A stretch of 64,000 bases of DNA from Bemisia tabaci (GCF_918797505.1 NC_092797.1:29711372-29775371); one strand, 5' to 3'. Counted from the stretch's first letter, positions 45,952-58,750 are shown. Program-made: numbers and translations. The notes: generated by a model from the letters alone, not told the origin.

Positions 45952-45990
45952 AAGACGCTGTTTCCAGGATTATCGACGCGCTCCGCTCAT
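45480..45990. other. GC-rich island with long open frames
   Basis: Both strands are open (140 codons plus, 97 codons minus) without a recognisable domain, followed by a GGA microsatellite (about 45918-45950). It could be a 5' exon, a promoter or a degraded element. Confidence 0.3.
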
Positions 45991-46347
45991 CCGTTCGTCT
46001 GGCAAATCAAAATTACACCCCCTCCAACATTTTTATGCTTGAGAATGGTTCATAGAAAGTTCTCCGTCTCGAGTCGTAAATATGAGGCTGCCTTATTTTA
46101 TGGCTTTTTTTCGTTACTGGCCTTAATTTCGTAGGATTGTATTATGCACGCTGTGTGTGCGGCTAGACAATGAGTTGAATAAGGTACTTAAAAAAAAAAA
46201 AACTAAAAAAAAAAAGAAAGTTATGTAGGGTGGAGGGAGGAAATGTAGTGATACTGACGTGGGCACACTGGACAGGGAAAATGATGATACTTAAGTGAGG
46301 ACTACGAGAGTAAACTACTGTCCAAAACTCGACCAGAGAATCGATCA

Positions 46348-46612
46348 GCAGGCTGATTGATAGACAAAGCGATAGACAAAGAAGACATGGGGAGTACGGG
46401 ATGATCCCATTGGTTGCAATGGGTGGTTCATATAGACTTTGGGGGAAAATGATGCACTAACTGTAGGGTCTCTTGTCAGTTGCCGTTGGTTAGTCTATTA
46501 CGTACCTGCTTTGTCCATTGCAACCGCACCAATTTCAACCAATGGAATTGCTCCATACTCCCTATGTCTTCTTTGTCTATTTTGTCCTTTAATTTCAATA
46601 ATCAGCCCGCAG
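46348..46612. mobile_element. Family G MITE, intact
   Basis: GCAGGCTGATTGATAGACAA start and ATTTCAATAATCAGCCCGC end. AAAGAAGACATGGGGAGTA is mirrored by TACTCCCTATGTCTTCTTT. Confidence 0.85.
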
Positions 46613-47611
46613 TTTTGCATATTGACAAACTCGGAGGCTGTTTACGGAACGGTTTTTCGATTTACGCTTGGAATGATTGTTCCTTTAACATTTAAAAAAG
46701 GCATCATTGATCATTATTTCCAGTGATTCATTGACCACTGGAAACGATTCCAGCAGTTTTTTGGTTTTGTTTTGTCCTTATGAACGGCAATCAATTCTGT
46801 GATTGATCCTTCTTTTTCAATTTAAATTCCATTTTCGTATAATATTCTTTTTCTCTCCGAGGTAATAAAAAGGCAACGTCATTTTGTGACGATGTAATGA
46901 CTCCACATCTCTGACCTGACCAGGACATAAAAAATGAGTCAGGTCTTTATTCGAATTCAAATCGATCGGCAGAAAGCACTTGGGGTAGGGCACAATGAGA
47001 ACGGCTTGAGTCAGGTCATTTTTATGGATTTGCGCGAGTCAGAGGTGGAAACATTGTCGTAGCTGCTGCTCCGCTGTCTAATTGAGCGCCGTCCTGTCAT
47101 TTTCTCCATTTTTATTTCTTTTTATTATTGTTTCAGGTCAGTTTCAGGCGTGCTTAGTTGTCAAATGTGTTTAAAAAACACCTTATACACGTGATATTGA
47201 ATCCGAGAGGCAAACATTTTTTAACACATTATTATTTTTAACACTTTTAATACGCCTGCATAATACGAAAGAATTGGAATTCTATTATTATGCTCACTTT
47301 ATGCCAACAAAGATCGTTTTATAGATTGAGACCGGAGGAATAGTAAGAACATCTTCGAAACACAGTAGGACCGATAAGTGTACGCAATGGGGGGGGGGGA
47401 GTGGAGGGCGGAGACTCCCTGAGGGGTTTTGTTTTTCAGCTCCGGCTCGATTTGCAAAATTAATTTTCATTTACTCGCTTCGAAATCTTCTTTAACAAAG
47501 AGTTACTTCATATCTGATCGGAATAACCCGAGTCAGAGGGCGAAATTACACACAGTTATTCTCGAAACTGCTGATGGGCATGAGGATGGTATGCAAGTGT
47601 GCAATTTTGTC
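46613..47611. other. Gene-free stretch
   Basis: AT-rich with a G-run near 47390. Nothing recognised. Confidence 0.5.
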
Positions 47612-47770
47612 ATGGTAAGGAAAAACGTCGAATGAAAACTCGGATGTTGCCAAGTTTCTCCCGATTGCCGATGAATTTTTGAGAAAAGTTATAAACATTT
47701 TTCCTTAATATTTTTTTACATAATTTTTATATTAAATTGCAAATGAAGTTATCTGAAAAACTGAAGGACA
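47612..47770. mobile_element. Truncated family A copy
   Basis: Left arm only: CATGGTAAGGAAAAACGTCG and GATGTTGCCAAGTTTC. Confidence 0.7.
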
Positions 47771-47847
47771 ATTATTCGCCTACTTCTCTCTATATTTTCA
47801 GTTCACCAAAAGAAAATTGGGACGATTTCCCTTGGCAGGCGCGGCCG

Positions 47848-47992
47848 ATGGCGATTCTTGAAAGTTGGCAACACTCTTTTTCCTCCTTTTAAATGTATAT
47901 AAAACAATCGATTCTTCACCTCACGTAAAATCGATATTTTTAATGTATTTAAATGGAGAAACAGTAGTGTTGCCAACTTGCAATATCGCCAC
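47848..47992. mobile_element. hAT-like MITE with GTTGGCAACAC arms
   Basis: TTGGCAACACT (left) and AGTGTTGCCAA (right) mirror each other, with ATCGATT and AATCGAT inside. The right end read inward starts CAGTGGCGAT, close to family B termini. A related partial copy is at 63228-63360. Confidence 0.75.
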
Positions 47993-49527
47993 TGGGCGCG
48001 GCCGAATTGATTATCAACGTACGTACGCTTGCAGAGTCGAGGCTTTTGTCATTTTTGTAATTTAGGAATTTTCAAAAAATTATCGGTCACGTGGATATAT
48101 TCATAGAACTTAACGCGAGCGAGAAATTGCGTTTATTTAACCCATCAATTAAATCGATTATTTACCCATTTCAGAGGGGTAAGCAGAATACTTGGAGGTT
48201 TTCAATTTTTGAAAGTCCTGCAACTTTAAAGCATTTTTTTCAAAAAAAGAAAAAAAATCTGATGATCAGTGTCTATGTTCCTATATCTAATTTGGCGTGA
48301 TAGGGGTAAGAAGATACTCTCACCGGAGTTACTTCGATGAGAATAAAATTATTAATGCTCGATTGGACGGATTTAACGAAAATCACCGTAACCACATGAG
48401 AAGTTGCCTCATTTTCTCTGACGTTTCATTTTTTTAAACCGAAAATTGATCAACACTGAAACTTTGGTCAATATATTCCTCAGGAGGGCAAATACACAGT
48501 TTCGAGGCGTTGAGTATCCGTTCTTTCTTAAAAAAATAAAACAGTAGGGAACATTTGGAAACACGGCATACAGGTAGGATAATTTCGGTTAAGTCTGTCT
48601 AATTATTATTAGATTCCCGATTGTATAAATTGCTAATTTTTCATCAGTGCCGTTTATTGAAAATAATACGAAGAGCATCCTAGTCCTCCCTGATTCTCAT
48701 ATTCTTCTAAATGCTGATGAACATTTTCGGTTAAAAAATGAAAAATGATGAAGAGAGAGAAAATCAGGTTTCATTTAAGGTTTATCAAAAATTCAGTTCC
48801 GCTCCATTACACCACGTAACGTTCCTTTCTCCTAAAGGCAAAAACATGTTACGAGATCAAAAATGATTTGTTATGTTGATAAGGTATCGCTTTTCAACCG
48901 TTGGAAGGGCAAGTTGTGTTATTTGATGAACAATATGTCAAAATTTCAAAAAATCTACATATCCAACAGTGAACCTTCCTTGCTCTATTAGCCGTAAACG
49001 ATGTTCTTCTTTTGGTATTGTTAATCCTACGTGCGTTTCCCTCCAAGTCGTGACAGAATCTGAACTTCTCAAGAAGCTCATTTTTTTACTAGGCAGTGCG
49101 ACTCCTAGCCAATGCACAGCCCAAGTTTCAGAGGGGCCGCTTCGCGAATCCCCCATGGGTTAAAAAAGATGGAGTCCTGGCTCTTCAACTCGACCCTCTG
49201 AAGAAGGGCTCTCATGTGACGTCATATTGTCGTCACCGATTTAACTGATAACGTTATCATACTAATTGAACTGCTATTGAGCGCGTTCATGCTTATGTAC
49301 TGCTGGTTGATTTTTGCGAATCAACTTCTCCAATGCAGTAATATGTATAGCTTACCTACACGCATGAATGGCCCTTGCCAGATAAGATAATCAATGATTT
49401 TGAGTGAGTGCATTAAAGGGTGCGCTCGACTGCAGTGCAAGGAGGTGAAGCATAAATTCTAAAGGGTCTATTACAGTCATCGAGAGGCAAGGTTAGGAGA
49501 AAGTCGATGGAGTCAACGGCTCAACGG
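47993..49527. other. Gene-free stretch
   Basis: A degraded family A-like end (GGCGTTGAGTATCCGTTCTT) lies at about 48500-48535. No gene recognised. Confidence 0.45.
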
Positions 49528-49674
49528 CAGTGGCGCGGCGCGCTTTACGATGTATCGATCGATCTACCATCAAACCTACGCAAGAAGATCGATTATCGAT
49601 TTATCGATAATCGATCCTTCACTGTACCTTCAAATGGGATAATATCGATAGTCGATTGTCACGCCTCGACACTG
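49528..49674. mobile_element. Family B hAT-like MITE, diverged
   Basis: CAGTGGCGCGGCGCGC start. Flanks CTCAACGG and CTCAGCGG agree at 7 of 8 bases. Interior rich in ATCGATTATCGAT palindromes. Confidence 0.85.
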
Positions 49675-50323
49675 CTCAGCGGCTCGGCCAATTAGATTGT
49701 TTGGACAATGTATTACACAGGGTGGAGAGCAGTTGCACCTGGACTATTGCGCCACTGATACACACGTTTGCCGAAGTTAGCAAACGAGCCACGGCTAAAT
49801 TATTGGAAACGCGGCCGTTAGGTTGGCAACTCCCCCTCTCGCGTTGACAACGAATTATTCTGCCTTTGCGTGCCCACAAATTTGGACGATATGGTCCGTT
49901 CCAAACAATACGAAATGAGCAGTCGTAAAACTCACGATCAGTAAAGTCAAACTTCAACTTTGGAATCTGCTGGTTATTAATGCTTGAAAATAGATTAAGG
50001 GGCATAAACTTGTTTTCAGGCCTGGGAATGGCGTAATAAGTTGCACATTTTTCAACCGCTCTTGTTTTCATATATCTCTTCTATCCTCACTATTAATTAG
50101 AGTGCCCTCATCGACAAAGTATGGCTGTGTACAAATCCATCCCCTCCCACTTTCTGCGCAATTTTCGACGTTTCCTTAAAAACTCATATTCTCCTTGTAA
50201 AATGAACGATAATTTGCCGATAAATAAGTGAATCTAAAATATGCCTTGTTTGCCTCATGTTTAATGCAAGAAATATAGGTTGTCGTCAGTTAACGATCAG
50301 TCCTTGATTGGGCTCGGATGTGG

Positions 50324-50573
50324 CATAGGCGGATCCAAGGGGGGAGGGGGCGTGGGAGCATTTGCCCGAAAAAAAGGAGAAAGAAAAAGGGAAGAAAGGA
50401 AGAGGGAAGGAATGGAGGAAAGAGGAAAGAAGAATGTTTGCATTTGGTAATTATTTATAATGAAATTGACTCAAACTGCATAGTACAATCTTTAAAATTG
50501 CGACAATTTTCTGGAAGAAGCCCCCAACTCCCCCCCCCCTCCCCTCATTTCGAAGTGTCTAGATCCGTCTATG
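50324..50573. mobile_element. Family E G-rich MITE
   Basis: CATAGGCGGATCC start and AGATCCGTCTATG end are inverted. A G-run follows the left end and a C-run precedes the right, with a purine tract inside. Confidence 0.7.
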
Positions 50574-50977
50574 GGATGCGGTCGCTAAAGGGGAGCTGTT
50601 AGGGTCAAATCGGGGGTTAATGTAAACAGCTCATACTTTTGTCAAGGGTGACTCTTTCCGAAGGATATCATCGATTCAGTATGAGACGGTCAGCAACGAT
50701 TGCAAAATACCTGAGTTTCGTATTCGCAAAGCGTGTCGCACCTTTCCCCTACTCCCAGGCGAGAGTTACAGGCGTTGCTGGCGATAAGCGAAAACACCCG
50801 TGTACACGATAACTGACATTTCGAGCGCAGGAGTATGCACTTACTTCGACATCCTCGGTTTCGCCGAGTTCGATTGACACCCTGAAATTTCAAACTTCGT
50901 CAAGACTTCAACAGCTTGACGCTTGTAAAAATCGGGCAACAAAGACCGGATTGGGCTGACGCCAAACAATTCTCACG

Positions 50978-51142
50978 CAGTGGCGAGGCGTGCTTTGCGA
51001 TACATCGATTGTTATGCCATTTAAACCTATGGAAAAGGATCGATAAACAGGGTGTTCGCAGCGAACGCCTAAATAATCGATTCTTTACCGTAGATTTAAA
51101 TGGCATAACAATCGATAAATCGCAATTCACGCCACTTTACTG
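50978..51142. mobile_element. Family B hAT-like MITE
   Basis: 165 bp; CAGTGGCGAGGCGTGCTTTG start and CACGCCACTTTACTG end. Exact 8-bp duplication TTCTCACG. Its interior is inverted relative to 35927-36090. Confidence 0.92.
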
Positions 51143-51891
51143 TTCTCACGAGTTACCTCACTACAAAAACAAGTTCGCACTAATATTCTCGGGTTGCGCT
51201 GCCAATCATTAGTCAGAATGTCAAACGGCTGGTTTTCGAGACTGCGTGGCTGCTTTTTTTTAGGTTAAGCTCACAATCAGCTCTAAAAAATTATCCAGAT
51301 CACATGAAGTGTGGGCGTTAATATTCAATTAGCTATAGCTCTAACTAATTGTAAGTGACGAATAAAGGTCAAATCTTTGTGGTTATGCGTATGAATCTAG
51401 CGGCAAGAATGGTGGAAAACGTATGACCGACGAGTTATTGCTGGTAATTATTTATAAACATGAATGTCTCCATCATGTTTGGTTGTTATTTGATGAATTT
51501 CCATTATTTGTTTCTTAGATTTGTACAAAATAGTACAGGATTAGCAATGAGATACTGTATGGGGAAATAAAACGGTACTCAGGTTATCTAACAATCAATA
51601 TGTAGCCTGGACCGAGTTTGGAATGGAAGAAACAAGACGCATACCTACAGATCGAACGGAGAAAAACAGTCTTGAGGTTTTATTCATCCATCAAACTTGA
51701 TATTCGGAATAAAGTCAGAAAGTCTAATGCTTTTTCTCAATTAGAATTGGTATTCTCGTCTTTGAATTTTGAAAAAAAGGGGCGGCTGGTTAAGGTGAAA
51801 ATTAAATTACCCCTCTGAAGTTACATTTTTGCGATATGCAACTCAGTTGCTTTCTTTGGAATTCAGTTCATCTGATCTGTTCCGGCGAGAG
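51143..51891. other. Gene-free stretch
   Basis: AT-rich; a 66-codon open frame at 51618 has no recognisable features. Confidence 0.45.
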
Positions 51892-52488
51892 CATGACCGG
51901 ATTTACCTACTTGCCGGCCGCCTGTATTTTGCCGCCCTCTTCTCATTCATTTTGAAACATCAATAAAAACCATCAAGTGAACTGCCGCGCCGTGCCGCGC
52001 TGACCACACTGTGTTTGGCGCAATGCGTGAAGTATTCATGTAGTCTTGTAGGCACTGTGCGTTTCACGCCGCGCTGACCGCTGTTGACCGCACTGTGTTT
52101 GACGCAATGCGTGAAGTATTCATGCAGTCTCGTAGGCGCTATTATATGTTACATGCCGACCACCGCGTCGAGGGCTTCTCCTTTTCATCTCAAGTCCTCG
52201 TCATCATTTCTCTTAGCGCCGCGCTGCTCCAGGCCGAATTACGTGTTAGTTTTCTCTCTTAACTCAACTAATTAAAGGTGCGTAGTCTTTTGTATCACCG
52301 AAATACGACAAAATTAGGAATGAATAAACTTTCAGGAAATGAGAGATTTTGCCACCTTTTCTTGTTTGTAATTTTTTCTGAATCCGATTTTTTTGTACCT
52401 GCATTTAAAAAAATTGCAAAATTTGCCGCCCCCTAATTTTGCCGCCATGGGCCGCGGCCCATGTGGCCACCCCCTTAATCAGGCCCTA
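51892..52488. mobile_element. Family C repeat
   Basis: GACCGGATTTACCTACTTGC start, two minisatellite units (GACGCAATGCGTGAAGTATT), and the CATGGGCC palindrome near the right end. Same orientation as 9105-9894. Confidence 0.82.
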
Positions 52489-53250
52489 GGCGAGAGTACT
52501 ATTCGGGGGCAGGCGTTCTCTATTTTGTAGTAATATCTTTTCTCAAATTATCCAAAACATCGATCATAGATAATAAAACCTAAATAAAAATCACCAGGAA
52601 AATTTGGCAAGTAGAACCTTGTTCGTCATTCAGATAACTTTCCTCGTAAAGTTATTTTGGTTTTGGGTACTTACTTACAGCAAATCGTCTTCCTTCTATC
52701 AATGAAGCAAAAAACTCTCCAACCTTTGACCACCAACAAAATTTCACCTTTGACGGCATCGAAAAACATAGATGCCCATGGTAGGAATAGTGAATTTTTA
52801 CTTTCTAATCTGCTCGTTGAGATCAAGTGAATTTTTCTATCCTCTTGAATTTGCTTGGTATTTTGCACAAATTTGACCGGAGTCAGCCTTACCACATCAA
52901 GAGTTGCTTATTATAATGTTTAATTTTCTCGACAAAAACTGATTGAAATTCTGAATTGAAATTTTGTGGGTATCAACATCATGATCTGAGAGAAATTTTG
53001 AGAAAGTTTTGGGGTGTTACGATGTTACATCATGTCATTACGTTCTGTTTTAATATAAAAAAAAACTAGAGAGTTAGGCAACACAAACACGTGAAATGCA
53101 GTTCGGCTGTTTCTGGCTGAATCCTTTCAACCGTCGCTAAATCATGATGACATGAGAGGCGAATATTCAAATTAACGTTCGAGATGAATCATTCTTTGCA
53201 TTGGCAAATAATTTCATTTCAATAGTTTCCATTATACTTTCTTAATAAAA
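52489..53250. other. Gene-free stretch
   Basis: AT-rich; nothing recognised. Confidence 0.5.
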
Positions 53251-53462
53251 TACAAGGTGATCCAACAGTCCCGCACCGAGGTATCTCCCCTGTAACTTTT
53301 GAACAAATCGAAAAAGAGGTTTGAATTTTTATGATAGTTCTCAAGTCGAAGTAAACGACTTTTGGGAATTGGGAACCCTCAAATTTTGAAGGGACCACTC
53401 TGAGAAGCGGCAAGAACCTGAGGGGTTACTAGGTTGGTACGGGACTTTTGGATCACCTTGTA
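53251..53462. mobile_element. Family I MITE with TA-flanked ends
   Basis: TACAAGGTGATCCAACAGTC start and TTTTGGATCACCTTGTA end are inverted. TA at both borders would fit a Tc1/mariner-type target. Related ends at 33698-33883 and 61795-61992. Confidence 0.75.
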
Positions 53463-54016
53463 GATGTTTCAGGGTTGAAAACTTATCGGAGGAAAACTTC
53501 GCGAGTATTGAAACAATTCGTCAAACGCTGTCCGATCATTTTAGGTCTTCGTTGGATTTTCTCCTCACTGATTTGATTTCCAAATCAGTTCGACTCCTAA
53601 AACATGGAAATCCTTGTTCGAGTTCTTCGTATTTTATTTTTATCCGGCTTATTGCTTTAAGGCGGGACTGAGCAACAATCGGCGACCAGGAATTGATGAA
53701 TGCAATTTCGCCGGGTACACGGAGCCCGTATTAAGTGGGAGGTGGGAGGTTGAGTCTGCGGTTGGCAAAGGAAAAGGTCCTTGGTCCCCCCCCCCGGGCT
53801 CCGGGAGTGAGGTCTTGAACCTGATTAATTCCACCTCGAGGACGCGAAGGAGATGTCAGCGGTCTCGCTGCACCACAACAATCGTCGGCGAATGTTCCTC
53901 TGATGTATATTTAGTGCCACTCGCAGTTTTTCAAATGTCACCTGTGCACAGTAAATTCTTCGCACATCAGTCCAGCCCTCTTGCATGCACCAACGTCGCC
54001 GAGTTGTTGGATATTA

Positions 54017-54269
54017 CGGCCGTGCTAAGGAAGAACGCCGTATGGGCCTTCAGAGGTTGCCAAGTTTCCTCCGATAAAAACCGAATTTACTGGGAAAATT
54101 GTGAATATTATTTTCCAAAATTTTCAGACAGTTTTGTGCGCAATTTAATTTAAAATATCTGAAAATTTCAAGGAAAAATATGCATGAATGTTGTCAAAAA
54201 TACATGGTTTATCAAGGGAAATTTGGCAACTCTCGAATGTTCAAACAGCGTTTTTCCTTAGCATGGCAG
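54017..54269. mobile_element. Family A MITE
   Basis: 253 bp; CGGCCGTGCTAAGGAAGAAC start. Exact 4-bp duplication ATTA on both sides. Confidence 0.92.
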
Positions 54270-57200
54270 ATTAATGCCTTGCATTATTTTATGTGAATTA
54301 TTATATTTTATGCTTTATATCAGTTGCCCCTGTCATAAACGGCGAGAGGAACCGAGTGGAGACAATAAACCTGTGACTTGCACATTCAGCGATCACTTCA
54401 TCGATGAGGTTACTTGAAGGACAAAAGTTTGGTTACAAGGACTGAAATTTAGCTTATATTGAACACTGAAGTTTCCAGTTTGTACCTAACTGAAATTTTT
54501 AGTCATAAAAGCTGAATCTCAGTTCAAATAACCGGAGCCTCTCGTAGAGAAAGTGACTTTCAATATAACTAATAAAAATTTCGGTTTCTCGTAATGAAAT
54601 TCGGTTCCCATTGCTAGGAAATTTAGCTTCCTGGAATGCAAATATTCGCTGTACATGTTTACTGAAGTTTTTCCCTCCGGATACGTTCCATAATTTCGGC
54701 CTACATTCACGAGGGGTGCAATCAACCGTAAATGCACAAAAATGGAAACTTACAGTGCTTAAACATTTACATGTATAATGCGACTGGTTACATGACACTG
54801 GTGGCGGTTTTATCTTAGTGCGTCTAAAAAAACACAATACGTTGAGATTCACTGTTTTACTGTTGATTGCACTAGGTATATTGTGCCAGAATAGATGATG
54901 AAAGACTTTTTCTTGCACGCAACAGTAGTTTTTCTGTTGATTAGCCTTCGGTGTTTGTATATATGCAAACATGCATGAAAGTTTTCGTTCAATGTTGTGA
55001 GTGAGTAGGTGGTTGTGTACGTCTAATACGACTGGTATGAAGAGCATTATTTAAAAATAGAAGGAAAGAAAACATGCCTCCTACATTCTAAAATGGTCTG
55101 TTCAGATATCACGCATAAGGGGAGGAGGATTATAATCGTAAGCTTCAAGAAAACGTGAAAACTATACATTTTTTGAAAAAGAGGGGAGGTGATTATTTAA
55201 ATCATGTTTGAGTCTAGCTCACTCAGTTTCACTAATATACCCCTCTGTGAAGACGAGAAAAAGCATGTACTTTTGGAGTACGTGGTTTAAAAGTGGTTTT
55301 ACGATTGTTCTATCGAGTGCACCCCATCCAATATCGGTGAATATAATAAATTGAGTAAAATACTATCGATAGATCAGTGTATTATTCTTTAAATCTGAAA
55401 ACGTGAAACGATGAACTTGATTTTTATTACCTACACTGATTCAAGGACCCTTTCTCACAATTATTTGAGTGTTAATAACATTCCGAATCATATAGCGATC
55501 ACCTAAGAAATATTTTTAAAAAATTGAGTAAAAATAATTGAATCCACCCAATCATTGAAGGAACCACCATTTGCAGTGAGGATATTAAAATTAGACTCTT
55601 ATTTGCAGATCTAGAAAGGTTACCTTTCTATAAGTATTATTTATTTTCCAAGTATATACCCATCCGACAAAATGAGAGCTTTCTTGGTTATTTAATGTTC
55701 ATCGTTAGCTTTTCCTATTACAACTGACTTGGTTTGTAAGTAAAGATGGCTACAATGATCAAAAGCTCAAATTGATTCTGTTTTCAGTCACAGATATGAA
55801 AATGTTTCTGGGGCACACAAGTCTAGACGATACGGCATAGGGACGAAGAGAGGACAAGAAGCATGGACGAAAAGGTGACGTGGGAAGAGCACACATACTG
55901 ATTGTGAGTCGAGCACCTCCAAATTTAGAGGCAGATGTTTTAATTGGTGCCCGACTAACTAGGAAAAAACCAAGGCGATGCTACGGTGAATAATGAGTTT
56001 TTTTACTCATTGTGATTACCTCTGAACTGTCCTGGTTGAATTTGGATTTAAGCTGTTAAATCTCGTAATTAGAATTACGTCAGAAGTTCCACTCTCTACG
56101 TTGTTGTGCCTTGTTGCCACCCCGGTACATAAATAAATTCTGACTCTAGATAAACCTGGAATTCTTCAATTGAGAGCATTAATGTTGTTTCGAAGACATG
56201 ATCTCCATTCTTCAGGGGAGAGGATTTACAGTAGAGGGGGTAGAATTTACTGCACACTCTCATATCATATACTAGAGCAATAATATCTTTATTGTTTTAG
56301 AATTTGCGTTGGAATAGCAGCCGCGTAAGTTGACGGGATGCTAATCCAATTTGCGAATGACACGTGAAGAGACAATGACGTCTAAATAATTACAGGTTAT
56401 GAGTGAACTAATAGGCTGATGGTTCAAATAATAACATAAATTCTACCTCTGAACTACCTTATATTTTTTGGATAAAGGTATTGTAATTTCAGAAGTTAGT
56501 AGGCAAATGAAACCAATTCAGCGCATAATACAGATTCTAAAGTATGAAATTGACTAAGTATCATTATTGTTGTTTTTTGACTTTTGTTTTAATTTTTTCA
56601 AAGTCAGTAACTCATTCCCTTCTTTTTATGTCCTCCACAAAACATTTTGAACATTGCCACGGGAGGGTGTCCATTTTGCACATTTTACCGTTGAAAAGCG
56701 AATCATTCAGAAGCATAACAAAAAATCACTTGGCTTAAGGCAAAAGTTTAGTCGCAGAAAGAGGGAATTGGATGCCCTCCTGAAAACTTCCCTTTCCCCT
56801 TAACTACGCATCTGCGAGTAGGAATTAAACTGCTAATTTATTGAAAATAACTTGTTTAGTTGGAGATGCCGGTGAGAAAACTAAAAATAAAATAATGATT
56901 AAAATAATCTTTTAAATGCTCATTCCTCTCTTAATATAATGATACGAGAAAGGAGATCAAATCCATGGTGTCCTCTGCTGACGTCAAGACTGATTAATTC
57001 AATTAATTCATGTATGGCAAAATTATTCTCGAATACTTGTTTTTCTATACTGAATAAAAGTTGCTATACAAAAAAGTACATCAACCAATTCTTCCTAGGA
57101 TCCTAATGGGTCTCTAGACTAGGTATGAATTATAGTACAAAGCTACGTGTTTTCTCCTCAAAATTCCACAAGGGCAACGAATCACACAACGCGAAGTCTG

Positions 57201-57400
57201 TAAATAAACTCCGAAACAAGATGTAAGTGTTTTCTATTAACATTGGTTATATGGAAAAACTACAAATGACGTCATTTGTGAAATCGAAACTCCATTTGAT
57301 CTGTGTCTAAAATACTTTATTAATACCTCGTTCAGTTTTTGAAGAGAAAACATGTGACGTTTTTCCTTCTACTTCAGGCGATGTCTAGCGGCCCATTTAG
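54270..57400. other. Gene-free stretch
   Basis: AT-rich. The 182-codon frame on the minus strand (54499-55047) has no domain and overlaps the degenerate GGTTAC repeat, so it is treated as chance. Confidence 0.45.
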
Positions 57401-57696
57401 TCTGAAATACATTGACCTGGCAACACCGAACCGCCATACCGCTAGGGCGTTAAATTATCTAGAAATCTGCTGTTCCTAATGCTGTCTCGCGACGCGGCGC
57501 GGCGGCCGCAGTCATAGCCTTTTCATGAAAACTTGATGTTCCCACACAAAGTTACACTTCGTTTCTTAATGTCACAGCTTTGTCTTATTTGCCTCCGTCT
57601 AATTTTATGCTTTAAAACTGAGATAGCTCGTGGTTTCAACCTTGTCGCAACGTTCCCTTCGGCACGCTTGTAATCTTCATTGCTCATCTGAGGCGA

Positions 57697-57879
57697 ATGG
57701 TGAAATATCGCGGTTTGTCGATCTTTGCTTGCGATCTTGAGGAAACGTTCATCAAGTCTCCGAAGAGATTCGAGATTGCTCCTATGCGTCATTGGTGGGA
57801 CATGCCGTCAAAAAAGAAGGAAGTGAAAAGAAAGATAAAATACGACAAACGGGACAGCACAGCCTGCTCAGTGATTTGA
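57697..57879 (+). CDS. Possible 60-residue protein with CaaX-like end
   Basis: ATG-started frame of 60 codons; the frame is open for about 25 codons upstream too. The C-terminal part is strongly basic (SKKKEVKRKIKYDKRD) and ends CSVI, the layout of prenylated small proteins (polybasic stretch plus CaaX). The N-terminal part (VKYRGLSIFACDLEETFIKS) resembles nothing I know and is not a GTPase domain. An 89-codon frame on the opposite strand (57523-57792) overlaps it. Chance is the simplest explanation. Confidence 0.2.
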   Translation: MVKYRGLSIFACDLEETFIKSPKRFEIAPMRHWWDMPSKKKEVKRKIKYDKRDSTACSVI

Positions 57880-58546
57880 CCTACTTATTCAAACATATCT
57901 CAACCGATACATGAGCAGGGTGGGGCCAAAACAGGTTGGGATTCAAACGAAATGGTTGAGATGGACGAAAAAGTTATTTTAGGAGGTGAAAAATTATGCG
58001 GAAAAAAGCAATGAGAATATATTAATTCAAAGGGTGTTATGTGAATTTCTCACGAAAATTAGCATAAAAGGAGTCACAGTTATATCCCCAAACGGAAAAA
58101 GGGAGACACGCTATCTCGCTCAACGAACGGACGCGACAAAAAGTTCCTTATGACCAAAGGATGCAACTATTCGTGCTCTGTGTGTGTTCATGTTGCATAC
58201 TAAAACAAATGAGGGCGTTCTCGCGGCAATTGGGGACACTGGCGTGGCGTGTTGTGCTTTATAACATATCTTTGAGGAGATGTTGCTCTCATTCAGGCTG
58301 CCTCCTCAGAATGTAATATTTTTAGACAATTCGTGAGGAAATTTATAGATTCCATTCTGATACCATGCCTTTGAGCGAATTGAGTGCATCATTTTCATCC
58401 GAAAAGCCTTACACAATTGCCGTGATAATATTTTCCTTACAACGAAAACGCAATCCGGTTTTGATGGATTGACAATTTACCGAGAAACTAGTTAAAGAAA
58501 ATTCGGACGAACCTTCACTTTTGAAACTATTTCATAAGAAGTGATT
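57880..58546. other. Gene-free stretch
   Basis: GGCGTGGCGTG near 58241 recalls one end of family B. Otherwise nothing. Confidence 0.45.
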
Positions 58547-58750
58547 CACTGCGGGAAAAAAAGTCTCTTGGCTCTAGTGCCCAAACTCTTTAAAAAATTG
58601 ACAAGAAAACATGTTCTTGATTCAATCTGATTTTTGCGAGAATCGAGAGCCAAGACTCTTAACTTAAGCAGATCTACTTTTGATTGAAGCAAAAATCCGA
58701 TTGAATCTAGAGTATTTTTCCCCCAAATTTTTCAAGAGTCTGTACTCTGG

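Noticed and set aside
49676..50071. 131-codon minus-strand frame
   Set aside because: Begins inside a family B element end and shows no domain.
53614..54153. 179-codon plus-strand open frame
   Set aside because: Runs into a family A transposon arm and has no recognisable domain.
54499..55047. 182-codon minus-strand open frame
   Set aside because: No domain, odd composition, overlap with a degenerate repeat and no splice or start context; chance frame.
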